Of a DNA stretch of 64,000 nucleotides, positions 36,783 to 45,047 are shown piece after piece. Made by a program: the position numbers and the translations under genes. How positions within the stretch are numbered: the stretch's first letter is position 1; every line of letters starts with the position of its first letter. Source of the DNA: Chelatococcus sp. YT9. GTDB taxonomy: Bacteria > Pseudomonadota > Alphaproteobacteria > Rhizobiales > Beijerinckiaceae. The stretch covers positions 1,782,637-1,846,636 of the forward strand of contig NZ_JAHBRW010000002.1 of assembly GCF_018398315.1 (NCBI RefSeq), given 5' to 3'. Under the pieces are notes generated by a model. That model saw nothing but the letters and a program-made list of their open reading frames with translations. It was not told the origin of the DNA and ran no database searches.

Positions 36783-37460
36783 GTGGCCCGCAGAACGATC
36801 TATGTCCTCAATCCGAGCAGCCGCACGGACACCGGCATCACGGAGGATATGCAGCGCAGTCTCCGCTGGCTTGTCCGCGAGGACGGCCCGGATATCCGCT
36901 GCCTCACCCTGAGCGACGGACCGAACGGCATCAAGAACGCAGGCGACAGCGACAAAGCATCGCCCGCCATTCTGAGCTTCATTGAGCGGGAATGCGAAAA
37001 GCCGGAAGTGGCGGGCTTCGTCATCGCCTGCTTTTCCGATCCCGCCGTGTTCTCCGCCCGGGAACTGACGGCCAAACCCGTCATCGGCATTGGCGAAGCA
37101 GGGATAATGGCTGGCCTTGCGCTCGGCGACCTTGTCGGCACCATCGGCGTGTCCGGTGGCAATCCGGTGAAGGGATTGCGTTTCGCGCGTCGTCTCGGAG
37201 TCCGGGAGCGCGTCGCCGGGCATGTCGGGCTCGGGCTCGACTATGGGCAGCTTCAGGATCCCGCCGTCGTCGAGAATAGCCTGATCAAGGCCGGTCTCGC
37301 CTTGCGCGACGAGCATGGCGCCGACACGATCGTCTTCGCAGGCGCGGGCCTTGCCCGCTACGTCGCGTCGCTCGGCGCGGCAACAGGATTGCCTGTCGTG
37401 GATCCAACGCAAGCGGCGGCTGCCCTGGCGCTGACCCAGGCAGCATCCACTTGCGGCTAG
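36783..37460 (+). CDS. Asp/Glu/hydantoin racemase superfamily protein
   Basis: Start at the GTG at 36783 because GGAGG sits 5 bases before it (inside the ORF that begins at ATG 36771); 225 residues. The HyuA/hydantoin-racemase fold is shown by YVLNPSSRT at the N terminus, Cys83 in FVIACFSDPA, GEAGIMAGL and the C-terminal half IVFAGAGLARY. The second catalytic cysteine of two-base racemases is replaced by Gly187. It may therefore act as a decarboxylase, isomerase or one-base enzyme rather than a racemase. Last gene of the operon, 55 bases after the M28 gene. Confidence 0.83.
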   Translation: MARRTIYVLNPSSRTDTGITEDMQRSLRWLVREDGPDIRCLTLSDGPNGIKNAGDSDKASPAILSFIERECEKPEVAGFVIACFSDPAVFSARELTAKPVIGIGEAGIMAGLALGDLVGTIGVSGGNPVKGLRFARRLGVRERVAGHVGLGLDYGQLQDPAVVENSLIKAGLALRDEHGADTIVFAGAGLARYVASLGAATGLPVVDPTQAAAALALTQAASTCG

Positions 37461-37497
37461 CCGGCACCACGGCGATGTCTTCCGCGCAGCGTAGACA

Positions 37498-37528
37498 ATA
37501 AAAAGGCCCGGGCGAAAAGCCCGGGCCT
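37498..37528 (-). terminator. Rho-independent terminator of katA
   Basis: AGGCCCGGGC (37504-37513) and GCCCGGGCCT (37519-37528) form a perfect 10-base stem with a 5-base loop. On the minus strand it is followed by a U-rich run (37504-37498). It lies 24 bases beyond the katA stop and also shields katA from the convergent racemase operon. Confidence 0.9.
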
Positions 37529-37551
37529 GCACCCAACGCCGACCGGACGCG

Positions 37552-39015
37552 TTATTCGGCCGCGCGCTTCAGCACGCGCGCCGCGATAAGATCGCCCGTC
37601 GCCTGGTCAATGCTCGTCCAGTACCAGATGAACCGCTCCTTGATGGCGTCGACCGTCAGAGCGTTATATTGGCCGACAAGCGTATCAACGAGCCGGTCGC
37701 GCTGCTCCTGGGTGAAAACCTTGCGGATCAAGGTGCCGGCCTGTCCGAAGTCATCGTCGTCGCGGCGCAGCGTGTAGGCCGAACGTACGAATTCGCCGTC
37801 CGCCTCCCAGCCCCGGCTTTCCGAAGCCCGCGTCGGATCTGCCGACGGACCACCAAATGAATTCGGCGCGTAGACCGGCTTGGTGTGGCTGGCGAAGGCG
37901 TGCCGCATCGGCCCATCCTTGGAATAGGAATGGACTTCCGATACTGGCCGGTTCACCGGCAGTTCGTTGTAGTTCGGGCCGATGCGATAGCGATGGGCAT
38001 CAGCATAGGAGAACACGCGCGCCAGCAGCATCTTGTCTGGGCTGACATCGATGCCCGGCACCAGATTGGAGGGCGCGAAGGCCGCCTGCTCGATCTGCGC
38101 GAAGTAGTTCTCGGGATTGCGGTTCAGGACGAACTCACCGACCGGCATGAGCGGATAATCCGCATGCGGCCAAACCTTGGTGAGATCGAACGGATTGAAA
38201 CGATAGGTCTTTGCGTCCTCATAGGGCATGATCTGCACGGAGACCTTCCAGCGCGGGTAGTCGCCGCGCTCGATCGCCTCGTAGAGGTCGCGGATGTAAT
38301 GGTCGGCATCCGTACCCGCGATACGCTCGGCGACGTCACCGGTAATGTTCTGTTCGCCCTGTTGATTGTGGAAGTGATACTTCACCCACACGCGCTCGCC
38401 GGCGCCATTGATCCATTGATAGGTATGGGAGGAATAGCCGTTGAGATGCCGCCACGATGACGGCAGTCCGCGGTCGCCCATGAGATAGGTAACCTGATGG
38501 GCGCTCTCCGGAGACAATGTCCAGAAATCCCACTGCATGTCCGCATCGCGCAGGTGGCTGCCGGGCAGGCGCTTCTGTGAGCGGATGAAATCCGGGAACT
38601 TGATGCCGTCGCGCAGGAAGAACACCGGCGTATTGTTGCCGACGATGTCGTAATTGCCCTCGGTGGTATAGAACTTCAGAGCGAAACCCCGCACGTCCCG
38701 CCAGGTGTCGGGGGAGCCGAGCTCGCCTGCCACAGACGAAAAGCGCAGTAGCATCGGCGTCTTCACGCCCTTCTGGAACAGCGCCGCCTTGGTGTAGGGT
38801 GACATGTCCTCGGTGACGACAAGCTCACCAAAAGCGCCGCCGCCCTTGGCATGCACGACCCGCTCGGGCACGCGCTCACGGTTGAACTGAGCCAGCTTCT
38901 CGACGAGATAGACGTCGTGCAAGACGACCGGCCCATCCGGCCCCACGCTGCGGGAATGTTCATCCGACGCCACAGGAGCGCCAGTGTTGGTGGTGGTGAA
39001 ATTCTTCCCTGTCAT
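37552..39015 (-). CDS. katA: Heme catalase, small-subunit clade 3
   Basis: From the ATG at 39015 (GGGGAA 7 bases upstream) the protein has 487 residues, normal for clade 3 catalases. Distal His55 ([11 protein letters not shown]), Asn127 (VGNNTPVFF) and the proximal heme-ligand Tyr337 ([12 protein letters not shown]) are present. It dismutates hydrogen peroxide in the cytosol. It is divergent from oxyR, the usual arrangement for peroxide-induced katA in alphaproteobacteria. A TTG at 39030 would add five residues. Confidence 0.96.
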   Translation of the reverse strand: MTGKNFTTTNTGAPVASDEHSRSVGPDGPVVLHDVYLVEKLAQFNRERVPERVVHAKGGGAFGELVVTEDMSPYTKAALFQKGVKTPMLLRFSSVAGELGSPDTWRDVRGFALKFYTTEGNYDIVGNNTPVFFLRDGIKFPDFIRSQKRLPGSHLRDADMQWDFWTLSPESAHQVTYLMGDRGLPSSWRHLNGYSSHTYQWINGAGERVWVKYHFHNQQGEQNITGDVAERIAGTDADHYIRDLYEAIERGDYPRWKVSVQIMPYEDAKTYRFNPFDLTKVWPHADYPLMPVGEFVLNRNPENYFAQIEQAAFAPSNLVPGIDVSPDKMLLARVFSYADAHRYRIGPNYNELPVNRPVSEVHSYSKDGPMRHAFASHTKPVYAPNSFGGPSADPTRASESRGWEADGEFVRSAYTLRRDDDDFGQAGTLIRKVFTQEQRDRLVDTLVGQYNALTVDAIKERFIWYWTSIDQATGDLIAARVLKRAAE

Positions 39016-39156
39016 CGCCCTCTTCCCCAAACAATCAACCGCCCGCGCACGTACACAACCGAAGCTTAGCAGATCGGATACGGTGCTGGAATTTTTCTAA
39101 GGAGACTTCTGGCATAGCCCATCCATAGGATCAAATTGCATTTTCATCAAATTATG

Positions 39157-39171
39157 ATAGGATTTTCCTAT
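39157..39171. promoter_or_regulatory. OxyR-type half-site dyad in katA-oxyR intergenic region
   Basis: ATAGGATTTTCCTAT is an inverted repeat with ATAG-N7-CTAT spacing, the core unit of OxyR sites. It lies 2 bases before the oxyR start codon, where binding would block oxyR translation or transcription. A further ATAG at 39125-39128 could belong to the extended site on the katA side. Confidence 0.6.
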
Positions 39172-39172
39172 T

Positions 39173-40111
39173 ATGGTAACGATCAAACAAATGAGGTATT
39201 TTGACGCTCTCGCCCAAACCCGGCACTTCGGCCGGGCGGCTCAGCTCGTGCATGTCAGCCAGCCGGCTTTATCGGCGCAGATCATGGAGCTCGAGGCGGC
39301 GCTGGGAACGAAACTAGTTGAGCGAAGCCGCTCACGCATTCTCCTCACGCACGAGGGAGAGGCGCTACTTCCGCGTATGCAACATATACTTGCGGAGGTC
39401 GCTGACCTTGAACAGGCAAGCCAGCACAAGCACGGCCCTCTTTCCGGCACGGCCCGCATCGGAGCCATCCCGACAGTCGCGCCTTATCTCGTGCCCAGAC
39501 TCGTTCCTTATCTCCGGGCCGCCTACCCGCGCATCGAGATCGAACTGCGCGAGGCAATCACGGATAAATTGCTGCTGGAATTGGAAGAGGGACGGTTGGA
39601 CGCAGTGGTTGCCGCGCTGCCTGTGGCAAGAGAGGGTCTGTCTGTCCGCCCCCTCCTGAAAGACCGCTTCTTCATGGCAATGGCGGATACCAGCCGGGAT
39701 GTACTCACCTCTCCGCTTACGGGAGCAGAGATCGATCCGGGGCGTTTGCTGCTTCTTGAGGAAGGCCACTGCCTGCGAAATCAAGCGCTCGATGTCTGTA
39801 GTGCCGCGCGCCCGAACAATGTCATCAACATTGGCGCTACGTCTATGACGACTTTGCTCCAGATGGTCACTCACGATCTTGGAATGACTCTCGTGCCGGA
39901 AATGGCGCTGCAAGCCGAGACTGTCAACCACAGGCTACGCGTCGTGCCCTTTGCACCGCCCGAGCCGTCACGCGAGATCGGGCTCATATGGCGGCGCAGC
40001 AATCCGCATATCGCGGATATCGACGCACTCGCCGAAGCGATCGTCGCCACGACGCCCCGCGTCACGACTGAGACGCAAGAACCCATCGCCCAACGAGGCG
40101 CCTCAAGATAG
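39173..40111 (+). CDS. oxyR: Hydrogen peroxide-sensing LysR-type activator
   Basis: The 312-residue protein has a LysR helix-turn-helix (FGRAAQLVHVSQPALSAQI) and an effector domain with the OxyR disulfide pair Cys200 and Cys209 in EEGHCLRNQALDVC, the same 9-residue spacing as Cys199/Cys208 in E. coli OxyR. The peroxide-contact region IGATSMTTLLQMV is also kept. It activates the divergent katA gene on oxidation. Confidence 0.95.
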   Translation: MVTIKQMRYFDALAQTRHFGRAAQLVHVSQPALSAQIMELEAALGTKLVERSRSRILLTHEGEALLPRMQHILAEVADLEQASQHKHGPLSGTARIGAIPTVAPYLVPRLVPYLRAAYPRIEIELREAITDKLLLELEEGRLDAVVAALPVAREGLSVRPLLKDRFFMAMADTSRDVLTSPLTGAEIDPGRLLLLEEGHCLRNQALDVCSAARPNNVINIGATSMTTLLQMVTHDLGMTLVPEMALQAETVNHRLRVVPFAPPEPSREIGLIWRRSNPHIADIDALAEAIVATTPRVTTETQEPIAQRGASR

Positions 40112-40370
40112 TGTTTCTTTAGCACCAATGGATCAACCGCATTCAGACCTATCGTCCTTCCTATAAGCAGCAACGGCTGATGCCTATCTGTATTGGGAGA
40201 CGTGTATGCCGTTGCGTGCTGCGAAGCAGCAGGTTGTGGCCATCCACATGCCCGCCACTTCGCCGTTATGCACAAACCGCCCGTCGCGCGGCGCACCACG
40301 CCATGCCTACAGGGTAGCTATTTCCCGGCAGCGGCCCATGAATACTACATGGCCCGGAGGAATAACTCAC

Positions 40371-41357
40371 GTGACGCGCGGAAATTTCAAAGATTTCATC
40401 AACGAACTCGGATCATTTCTCTCAGCCAATCACTACAACGCGGTTGACGTGAATACCCGCTTGGGACGATACGCGCTTGACGAGGCGGATCTCACCGGGA
40501 TCGATGTAGTCCGGCGCGACGGCGACAGTGGAAACAATGACTACAGCGGCGGCTGGGTCGGCAAATACGGTATCAAGAGCCGAGATCAATTCCTCCGCTC
40601 GCCTGAAGCCCAGGACAAGGCCATCCTCGAGGTTTTGGAAAAGCGCGCAGATTTTTTTCATGTCTTCAAGCACTCCGACGGCCAGACGATCAGTGGCCAA
40701 GAGATTTCATTTTCTGGCATTATCGGCGCATCATTTCTCACTGACGCAAGCCATATACTGAGTAGCCTGTCGAACCTCCATGGCCCGTCCAACGATGCCA
40801 GCTCGGCATGGCTCAGAGAAGGATTTGTCCGGTTCGGCGGTTACGAGGTGCCATATGTCGACCAGGAGCGCGGCCACACTTTCGTGGGCAGCGACCAAGC
40901 TGACGTCATCCGCGCTCATGGGGGCAAGGACCGATTTGTCGCGCGAGATGGCGACGATGAATTTCATGGCGGAGAGGACGAGGACACTCTTGTTCTCCCG
41001 CGTAACCGTTCCGAATACACCATCACCAGCGAGCCCTTTCAGGCTACTGGGCCTGCTTCCCCCACTTGGCACATCAAGCGCTCGCTCTCCAATGGGGCCG
41101 ACGAACATAAGGAGATCCAGAACGTAGAGATGATCGAGTTCGCAGACGGCGAAGTGATTGATCTGCGCCACATCCTGCAAGCAGCGCTGGAGCAGGAGCC
41201 CACCCCTTTGATCGACGTGCACCTGTCGACCGGCGCACAGGACGCAGTCGATGTACCCGCAATTCCAATCGCTAGCAGCGGTGTTCCGGCGCCTACCGCC
41301 CTTGTCCTGGCGGATGCGGAGACGCCTGGTTTTCAAAGCGTCGCCCCCAGCATTTGA
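40371..41357 (+). CDS. RTX-type calcium-binding protein with lysozyme-like N domain, array member 1
   Basis: I start it at the GTG at 40371 (GGAGG 10 bases upstream), since this gives 328 residues that align end to end with the three following paralogues; the ORF opens at 40206 but the extra part has no counterpart. Residues 1-160 form the shared N domain (FINELGSFLSANHYNAV, NDYSGGWVGKYGIKS). Then come about four RTX nonapeptides (GSDQADVIR, AHGGKDRFV, ARDGDDEFH, GGEDEDTLV) and a beta domain ending EMIEFADGEVIDL. A Pro/Val-rich tail closes it. No signal peptide, so type I secretion is likely. Function unknown. Confidence 0.78.
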   Translation: MTRGNFKDFINELGSFLSANHYNAVDVNTRLGRYALDEADLTGIDVVRRDGDSGNNDYSGGWVGKYGIKSRDQFLRSPEAQDKAILEVLEKRADFFHVFKHSDGQTISGQEISFSGIIGASFLTDASHILSSLSNLHGPSNDASSAWLREGFVRFGGYEVPYVDQERGHTFVGSDQADVIRAHGGKDRFVARDGDDEFHGGEDEDTLVLPRNRSEYTITSEPFQATGPASPTWHIKRSLSNGADEHKEIQNVEMIEFADGEVIDLRHILQAALEQEPTPLIDVHLSTGAQDAVDVPAIPIASSGVPAPTALVLADAETPGFQSVAPSI

Positions 41358-41491
41358 CTGCAAGGTCAAGCGCCTAGGCCGCTAAGGCTTAGTTGTTCAA
41401 AATCGTGAGCGTTGGCCCAAAGACCTGACCGGTCCAACGTGAGCTTAGCCAACAATTTTCCTCATCATTAGCTGCATTCCGGAGGCGGAAC

Positions 41492-42475
41492 ATGGCACGT
41501 GGCACCCTTGCGGATTTCATTAACGAGCTCGGCCTCTTTCATTCGATGAATCGTTATGATGCCGTCAATTCCAGCAACCAACTTGGACGGTTCGCACTCA
41601 CCGAGGCGTTCCTTATGGAGATTGGCATGGTGGGCAATGATGGCGAGCCATTCAACAACGATTACAGCGGTGGGTGGACAGGCAAGCACGGAATCAACAG
41701 CAAGGAGGCCTTCCTAAATTCACCCCCGACGCAGGACATGGTGATTCACGACTTCCTTGGCAGGCAACTCAATAATCTCCGGGATCTCGCCCACTATGAT
41801 GGCCAGATCATCAATGGCTACGAGATCTCTCTTTCCGGCCTCCTCGGGGCGGTGTCCAGTATCGAGAGTCGCGAGGTCAGGCGCTTCATGGAACTAGGCG
41901 GAGAATACAATCCAAAATGGCCTGATACACCGCGGATCAGCGAAAGCATTTCCCGGTTTAACGGTTACGATCTGCCATACAAAGTTGATCAGAACGAAAG
42001 CTACACGTTCATGGGCAGTGACGGTCCAGACGCCATCCGGGGATATGCAGGTAACGACTACTTCGTGGCAAAGGGCGGCGATGACACGTTCGACGGCGGG
42101 GAGGACATTGACACCATCGTCCTGCCCGGCAACCGGTCAGAATTCAAGCTGGCGAACGAACTTGGTGCAACCACCGTGCAGATAAAGCGCGAACTGAACA
42201 ATGGCCGCGTTGAACATAAGGAAATTCGGAATGTCGAGCTGGTTGAATTCGCAGATGGCGAGATTGTCGATCTGCGGATTACACGGTTCGATGCGACCAT
42301 CGAAGAACCGACCACCCAAGCGACTGTACACATCGCGACGAGGCCGGTCCCGATTGAAGTGCCGCTTGTGCCATTAAGAATCGACAAAGCTGAAGTCGGT
42401 GCGCTGGACGACACCGAAGTTGGCACGATCGGCGTCAGGAAAGAAGACGAGCGAAGCGGCACGGTCGATGCTTGA
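41492..42475 (+). CDS. RTX-type calcium-binding protein with lysozyme-like N domain, array member 2
   Basis: 327 residues; GGAGG lies 6 bases before the ATG. The N domain (1-160) contains LGRFALTEAFLMEIGMV and NNDYSGGWTGKHGINS. The RTX block at 175-210 is four clean nonapeptides (GSDGPDAIR, GYAGNDYFV, AKGGDDTFD, GGEDIDTIV), expected to coil around calcium. The beta domain ends NVELVEFADGEIVDL near residue 265, followed by a Thr/Glu/Val-rich tail. By eye it is closest to member 3. No signal peptide or membrane segment. Its own 134-base leader suggests separate or partly separate expression. Confidence 0.8.
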   Translation: MARGTLADFINELGLFHSMNRYDAVNSSNQLGRFALTEAFLMEIGMVGNDGEPFNNDYSGGWTGKHGINSKEAFLNSPPTQDMVIHDFLGRQLNNLRDLAHYDGQIINGYEISLSGLLGAVSSIESREVRRFMELGGEYNPKWPDTPRISESISRFNGYDLPYKVDQNESYTFMGSDGPDAIRGYAGNDYFVAKGGDDTFDGGEDIDTIVLPGNRSEFKLANELGATTVQIKRELNNGRVEHKEIRNVELVEFADGEIVDLRITRFDATIEEPTTQATVHIATRPVPIEVPLVPLRIDKAEVGALDDTEVGTIGVRKEDERSGTVDA

Positions 42476-42687
42476 GGAGCGATCCCACGATTGATGGCGC
42501 GCGCAGCTTTCGCCGGAACTTTCCGTTGTGCAGGCACCTGCGCACCTAGCCATTGATCTCGCTTGATGTTGTTAGATATCGCGCCAATCATGCCGTATAA
42601 GCGTCGTTTATGGCATCACGTGAGACGCCCATTCGTCGCGTATAACGCATATATTTACCCGTTGGCTATTTAATACGGGTGTACGCG

Positions 42688-43656
42688 ATGTCAGGTAACA
42701 CTTTCGACGAATTTATCTACGATTTGGGTCAATATCACTCCTCTAATCGCTACGATGTGGTCAACAGAACCAATCATTTGGGACGATTCCAGATGAGCGA
42801 GGCTTCGCTCACGGATATCGGCATGGTTCATAACGACGGAAAACCCTTCAACAACGATTTCAGCGGCGGTTGGACTGGCAAGTATGGAGTACACAGCAAG
42901 GAAGATTTCCTCGCGTCACCGGACGCGCAGGACAGAGCGATCCATGATTTCCTTGACAAGCAGGTCCATTTTCTTCGGGGCTTTATCCATTATGACGGAC
43001 AAACCATAAACGGCGAGGCGATCTCCATCTCCGGACTCCTCGCGGCCGCACATCTCGCCGGGGCCGGCGGGGTCAGGCGCTTTCTGGTGTCTGGCGGCGA
43101 GTATAACCCCCAGGATGCTCATGGTGCTTCGCTCCGCGACAGTCTCAGCTGCTTCCATGGCTACGATGTACCCTATAAGGTCGACCGGTCACGCGACTAC
43201 ACCTTTGTCGGAAGCGAAAGCTCGGACTTCGTCCGTGGATATGCAGGCAAGGACCACTTTATCGCGAAAGGCGGCGACGACACTTTCGATGGCGAAGCGG
43301 GCGAAGACACCATCGAACTCCCCGGTAATCGATCCGAGTTCACGATCACTCCCGGGCCGACTTCCTCCATGTGGCAGATCAGGCGAGAACTCGACGAGGG
43401 ATGCGAGGAATACAAGGTTATCCACAACGTGGAACTGATCAGATTCGCGGACGGTGAGATTGTGGATTTGCGCCATCTGCCATCCGTGGCGCCCAGCAAC
43501 GAACCCGTCGTTGTCTTTGAGCCCTATCCCGCGAACCGACCGGTAAGCGATATGGCTGGTCCAGCCCCGCAAGATGCGAGGCCCGTCGATGACGTGTCCG
43601 TCACACCGGTCGGCTTGCCGGCGAACGATCCCTCGGACGCTCTCCCCAATATATAG
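42688..43656 (+). CDS. RTX-type calcium-binding protein with lysozyme-like N domain, array member 3
   Basis: 322 residues from the ATG at 42688; a GTG at 42679 is in frame but the region lacks a clear ribosome site. Shared blocks: LGRFQMSEASLTDIGMV, NNDFSGGWTGKYGVHS and HYDGQTINGEAISISGLL. The RTX block reads GSESSDFVR, GYAGKDHFI, AKGGDDTFD, GEAGEDTIE, and the beta domain ends NVELIRFADGEIVDL. The C-terminal tail is Pro/Asp/Val-rich. It is preceded by a 212-base AT-rich leader. Confidence 0.8.
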   Translation: MSGNTFDEFIYDLGQYHSSNRYDVVNRTNHLGRFQMSEASLTDIGMVHNDGKPFNNDFSGGWTGKYGVHSKEDFLASPDAQDRAIHDFLDKQVHFLRGFIHYDGQTINGEAISISGLLAAAHLAGAGGVRRFLVSGGEYNPQDAHGASLRDSLSCFHGYDVPYKVDRSRDYTFVGSESSDFVRGYAGKDHFIAKGGDDTFDGEAGEDTIELPGNRSEFTITPGPTSSMWQIRRELDEGCEEYKVIHNVELIRFADGEIVDLRHLPSVAPSNEPVVVFEPYPANRPVSDMAGPAPQDARPVDDVSVTPVGLPANDPSDALPNI

Positions 43657-44018
43657 CGTCTGGGAAGCGATCCCCCGCAGCCTTCATCACGGTACAAATA
43701 ATCGGGACGGACATATCACGTCTTCGCTGTTTCCACAGCGATCCAGGACGGTTGTAAGACCGCACACCTGTAATCTTGAATCTCCGTCAGCCCAACGTGT
43801 TGGCGGAGCCTTCCTGTCGCTGCAACCGCCGATCGGCCCAGACATCGCTCATCGCGCTGTGAATGCGGTGCGTTACGGAACAGAAGGGTTCTATCTGCCC
43901 TCCGGCAATGGGACTGCAGAAGTTGCGCCCTTCATTGCACCAAGTGAATTGCGCTTATGCTCCATATGTCTAGACCACCATGCGCGAACATGATGGTAAT
44001 CTTCTTGGAGTAAGAAGG
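43657..44018. other. Long non-coding gap inside the paralogue array
   Basis: The 362 bases between array members 3 and 4 contain no gene that aligns with the paralogues or has a ribosome site and normal composition. A short inverted repeat (CCAAC-GT-GTTGG) is the only structure seen. The part nearest member 4 is AT-rich and probably carries its promoter. Confidence 0.5.
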
Positions 44019-44978
44019 ATGGCGAACAAGGCATATGGAGACTTTATAGAAGATTTGGGAGAATTTCTTTCCCAAAAGCGCTACGATATGAACGGTGCCG
44101 GCTCCCGCCTGGGCCAATTTCATCTGGATGAGCTGTCGCTGCGGCAGATCGGCATGATCGAAGAAGACGAAGCCCCCTTTGATAACGAATACAGCAGCTG
44201 GACGGGGAAGTATGGCATCAAATGCCGGGAGGAATTCCTCGCCTCACCCTGGGCGCAGCATCGCGCGTTCGAAGATTCTTTGGAAAAGAACGTCTACCTG
44301 CTCCGGCATGTGCTGCAATATGATGGCCAGATTATTGACGGTCAGGAAATTTCGCTCTCAGGAATGGTTGCCGCCGCATCAGTCACCGACGCATATAAGG
44401 TCTTTTCCTATCTGGGTGGCGACAAAAGCCGCGGTCTCTATCCTGAAACAAGCGATGTCAAGGAGGCTCTTTCGCGATTTCACGGCTACGAGATCCCATA
44501 CGAAGTTGAGACTCGCTCAGCTTTGGGCTCGCACGTCGTAGGAAGCGATGGGCCTGATATCGTGCGCAGTCGAGGCGACGGCTTTTGTTTTAAGGCAAAA
44601 GGCGGAAACGACATATACTATGGCGGTACCGGCGAAGACACCATCAAACTCACGGGTCAGCTGAAAGACTTCACGATTACACCAGGCCTTGCATCCGCCT
44701 CATGGGATATCAAGCGCCAGCTGGACGATGGCTCCGAGGAACACAAGCACATCGACAATGTTGAGTTGATTATGTTTGAGGACGGGAAGGAGCTCGCGAT
44801 TCTCGACTTGCGCGAGATGCCCACGGATGTGTCAGCGGAGAAGCTTCCCCTCCTCATGAGGCTGGCCTTGTGGGACTTGACCCCAGTTGCGGTAGATTTC
44901 CCCGCCGTTGACAGTTCACCGGTGGAGTGGGTTGCCGTGGGGGAAACTAACCAGCCGGGCGCAGCTCCGGACTTCTGA
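44019..44978 (+). CDS. RTX-type calcium-binding protein with lysozyme-like N domain, array member 4 (most diverged)
   Basis: 319 residues from the ATG at 44019, with GGAG 8 bases upstream. The N domain has LGQFHLDELSLRQIGMI and a shortened NEYSSWTGKYGIKC. Only the last two RTX nonapeptides are clean (AKGGNDIYY, GGTGEDTIK); the second is degraded (SRGDGFCFK). The beta domain ends NVELIMFEDGKELAILDL, losing the usual FADG. The start of the gene is strikingly AT-rich compared with the flanking genes. It appears to be the oldest or least constrained copy. Confidence 0.78.
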   Translation: MANKAYGDFIEDLGEFLSQKRYDMNGAGSRLGQFHLDELSLRQIGMIEEDEAPFDNEYSSWTGKYGIKCREEFLASPWAQHRAFEDSLEKNVYLLRHVLQYDGQIIDGQEISLSGMVAAASVTDAYKVFSYLGGDKSRGLYPETSDVKEALSRFHGYEIPYEVETRSALGSHVVGSDGPDIVRSRGDGFCFKAKGGNDIYYGGTGEDTIKLTGQLKDFTITPGLASASWDIKRQLDDGSEEHKHIDNVELIMFEDGKELAILDLREMPTDVSAEKLPLLMRLALWDLTPVAVDFPAVDSSPVEWVAVGETNQPGAAPDF

Positions 44979-44984
44979 CCTCGC

Positions 44985-45008
44985 GCTCCTGAATGGGCGG
45001 GCAGGAGC
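44985..45008 (+). terminator. Likely terminator after the paralogue array
   Basis: GCTCCTG (44985-44991) and CAGGAGC (45002-45008) pair around a 10-base loop just past the stop codon of member 4, followed by only a short ATTT. It lies between convergent genes and probably ends transcription from the array. Confidence 0.5.
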
Positions 45009-45047
45009 ATTTCCGCACATGAGGCGGCGATGCTCCGAGATTTCGCG

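Noticed and set aside
40206-40370. N-terminal extension of array member 1 from the ATG at 40206
   Set aside because: The extra 55 residues have no counterpart in the three paralogues, while GTG 40371 has GGAGG upstream and gives matching length.
43574-43993. 139-codon plus-strand frame between array members 3 and 4
   Set aside because: It overlaps the end of member 3 in another frame, shows no paralogue motifs and lacks a ribosome site.
40371-44978. The four paralogues as a contractile or phage-derived lysis cassette
   Set aside because: No holin, tail, baseplate or immunity-like gene lies beside them, and none has a membrane or signal segment.
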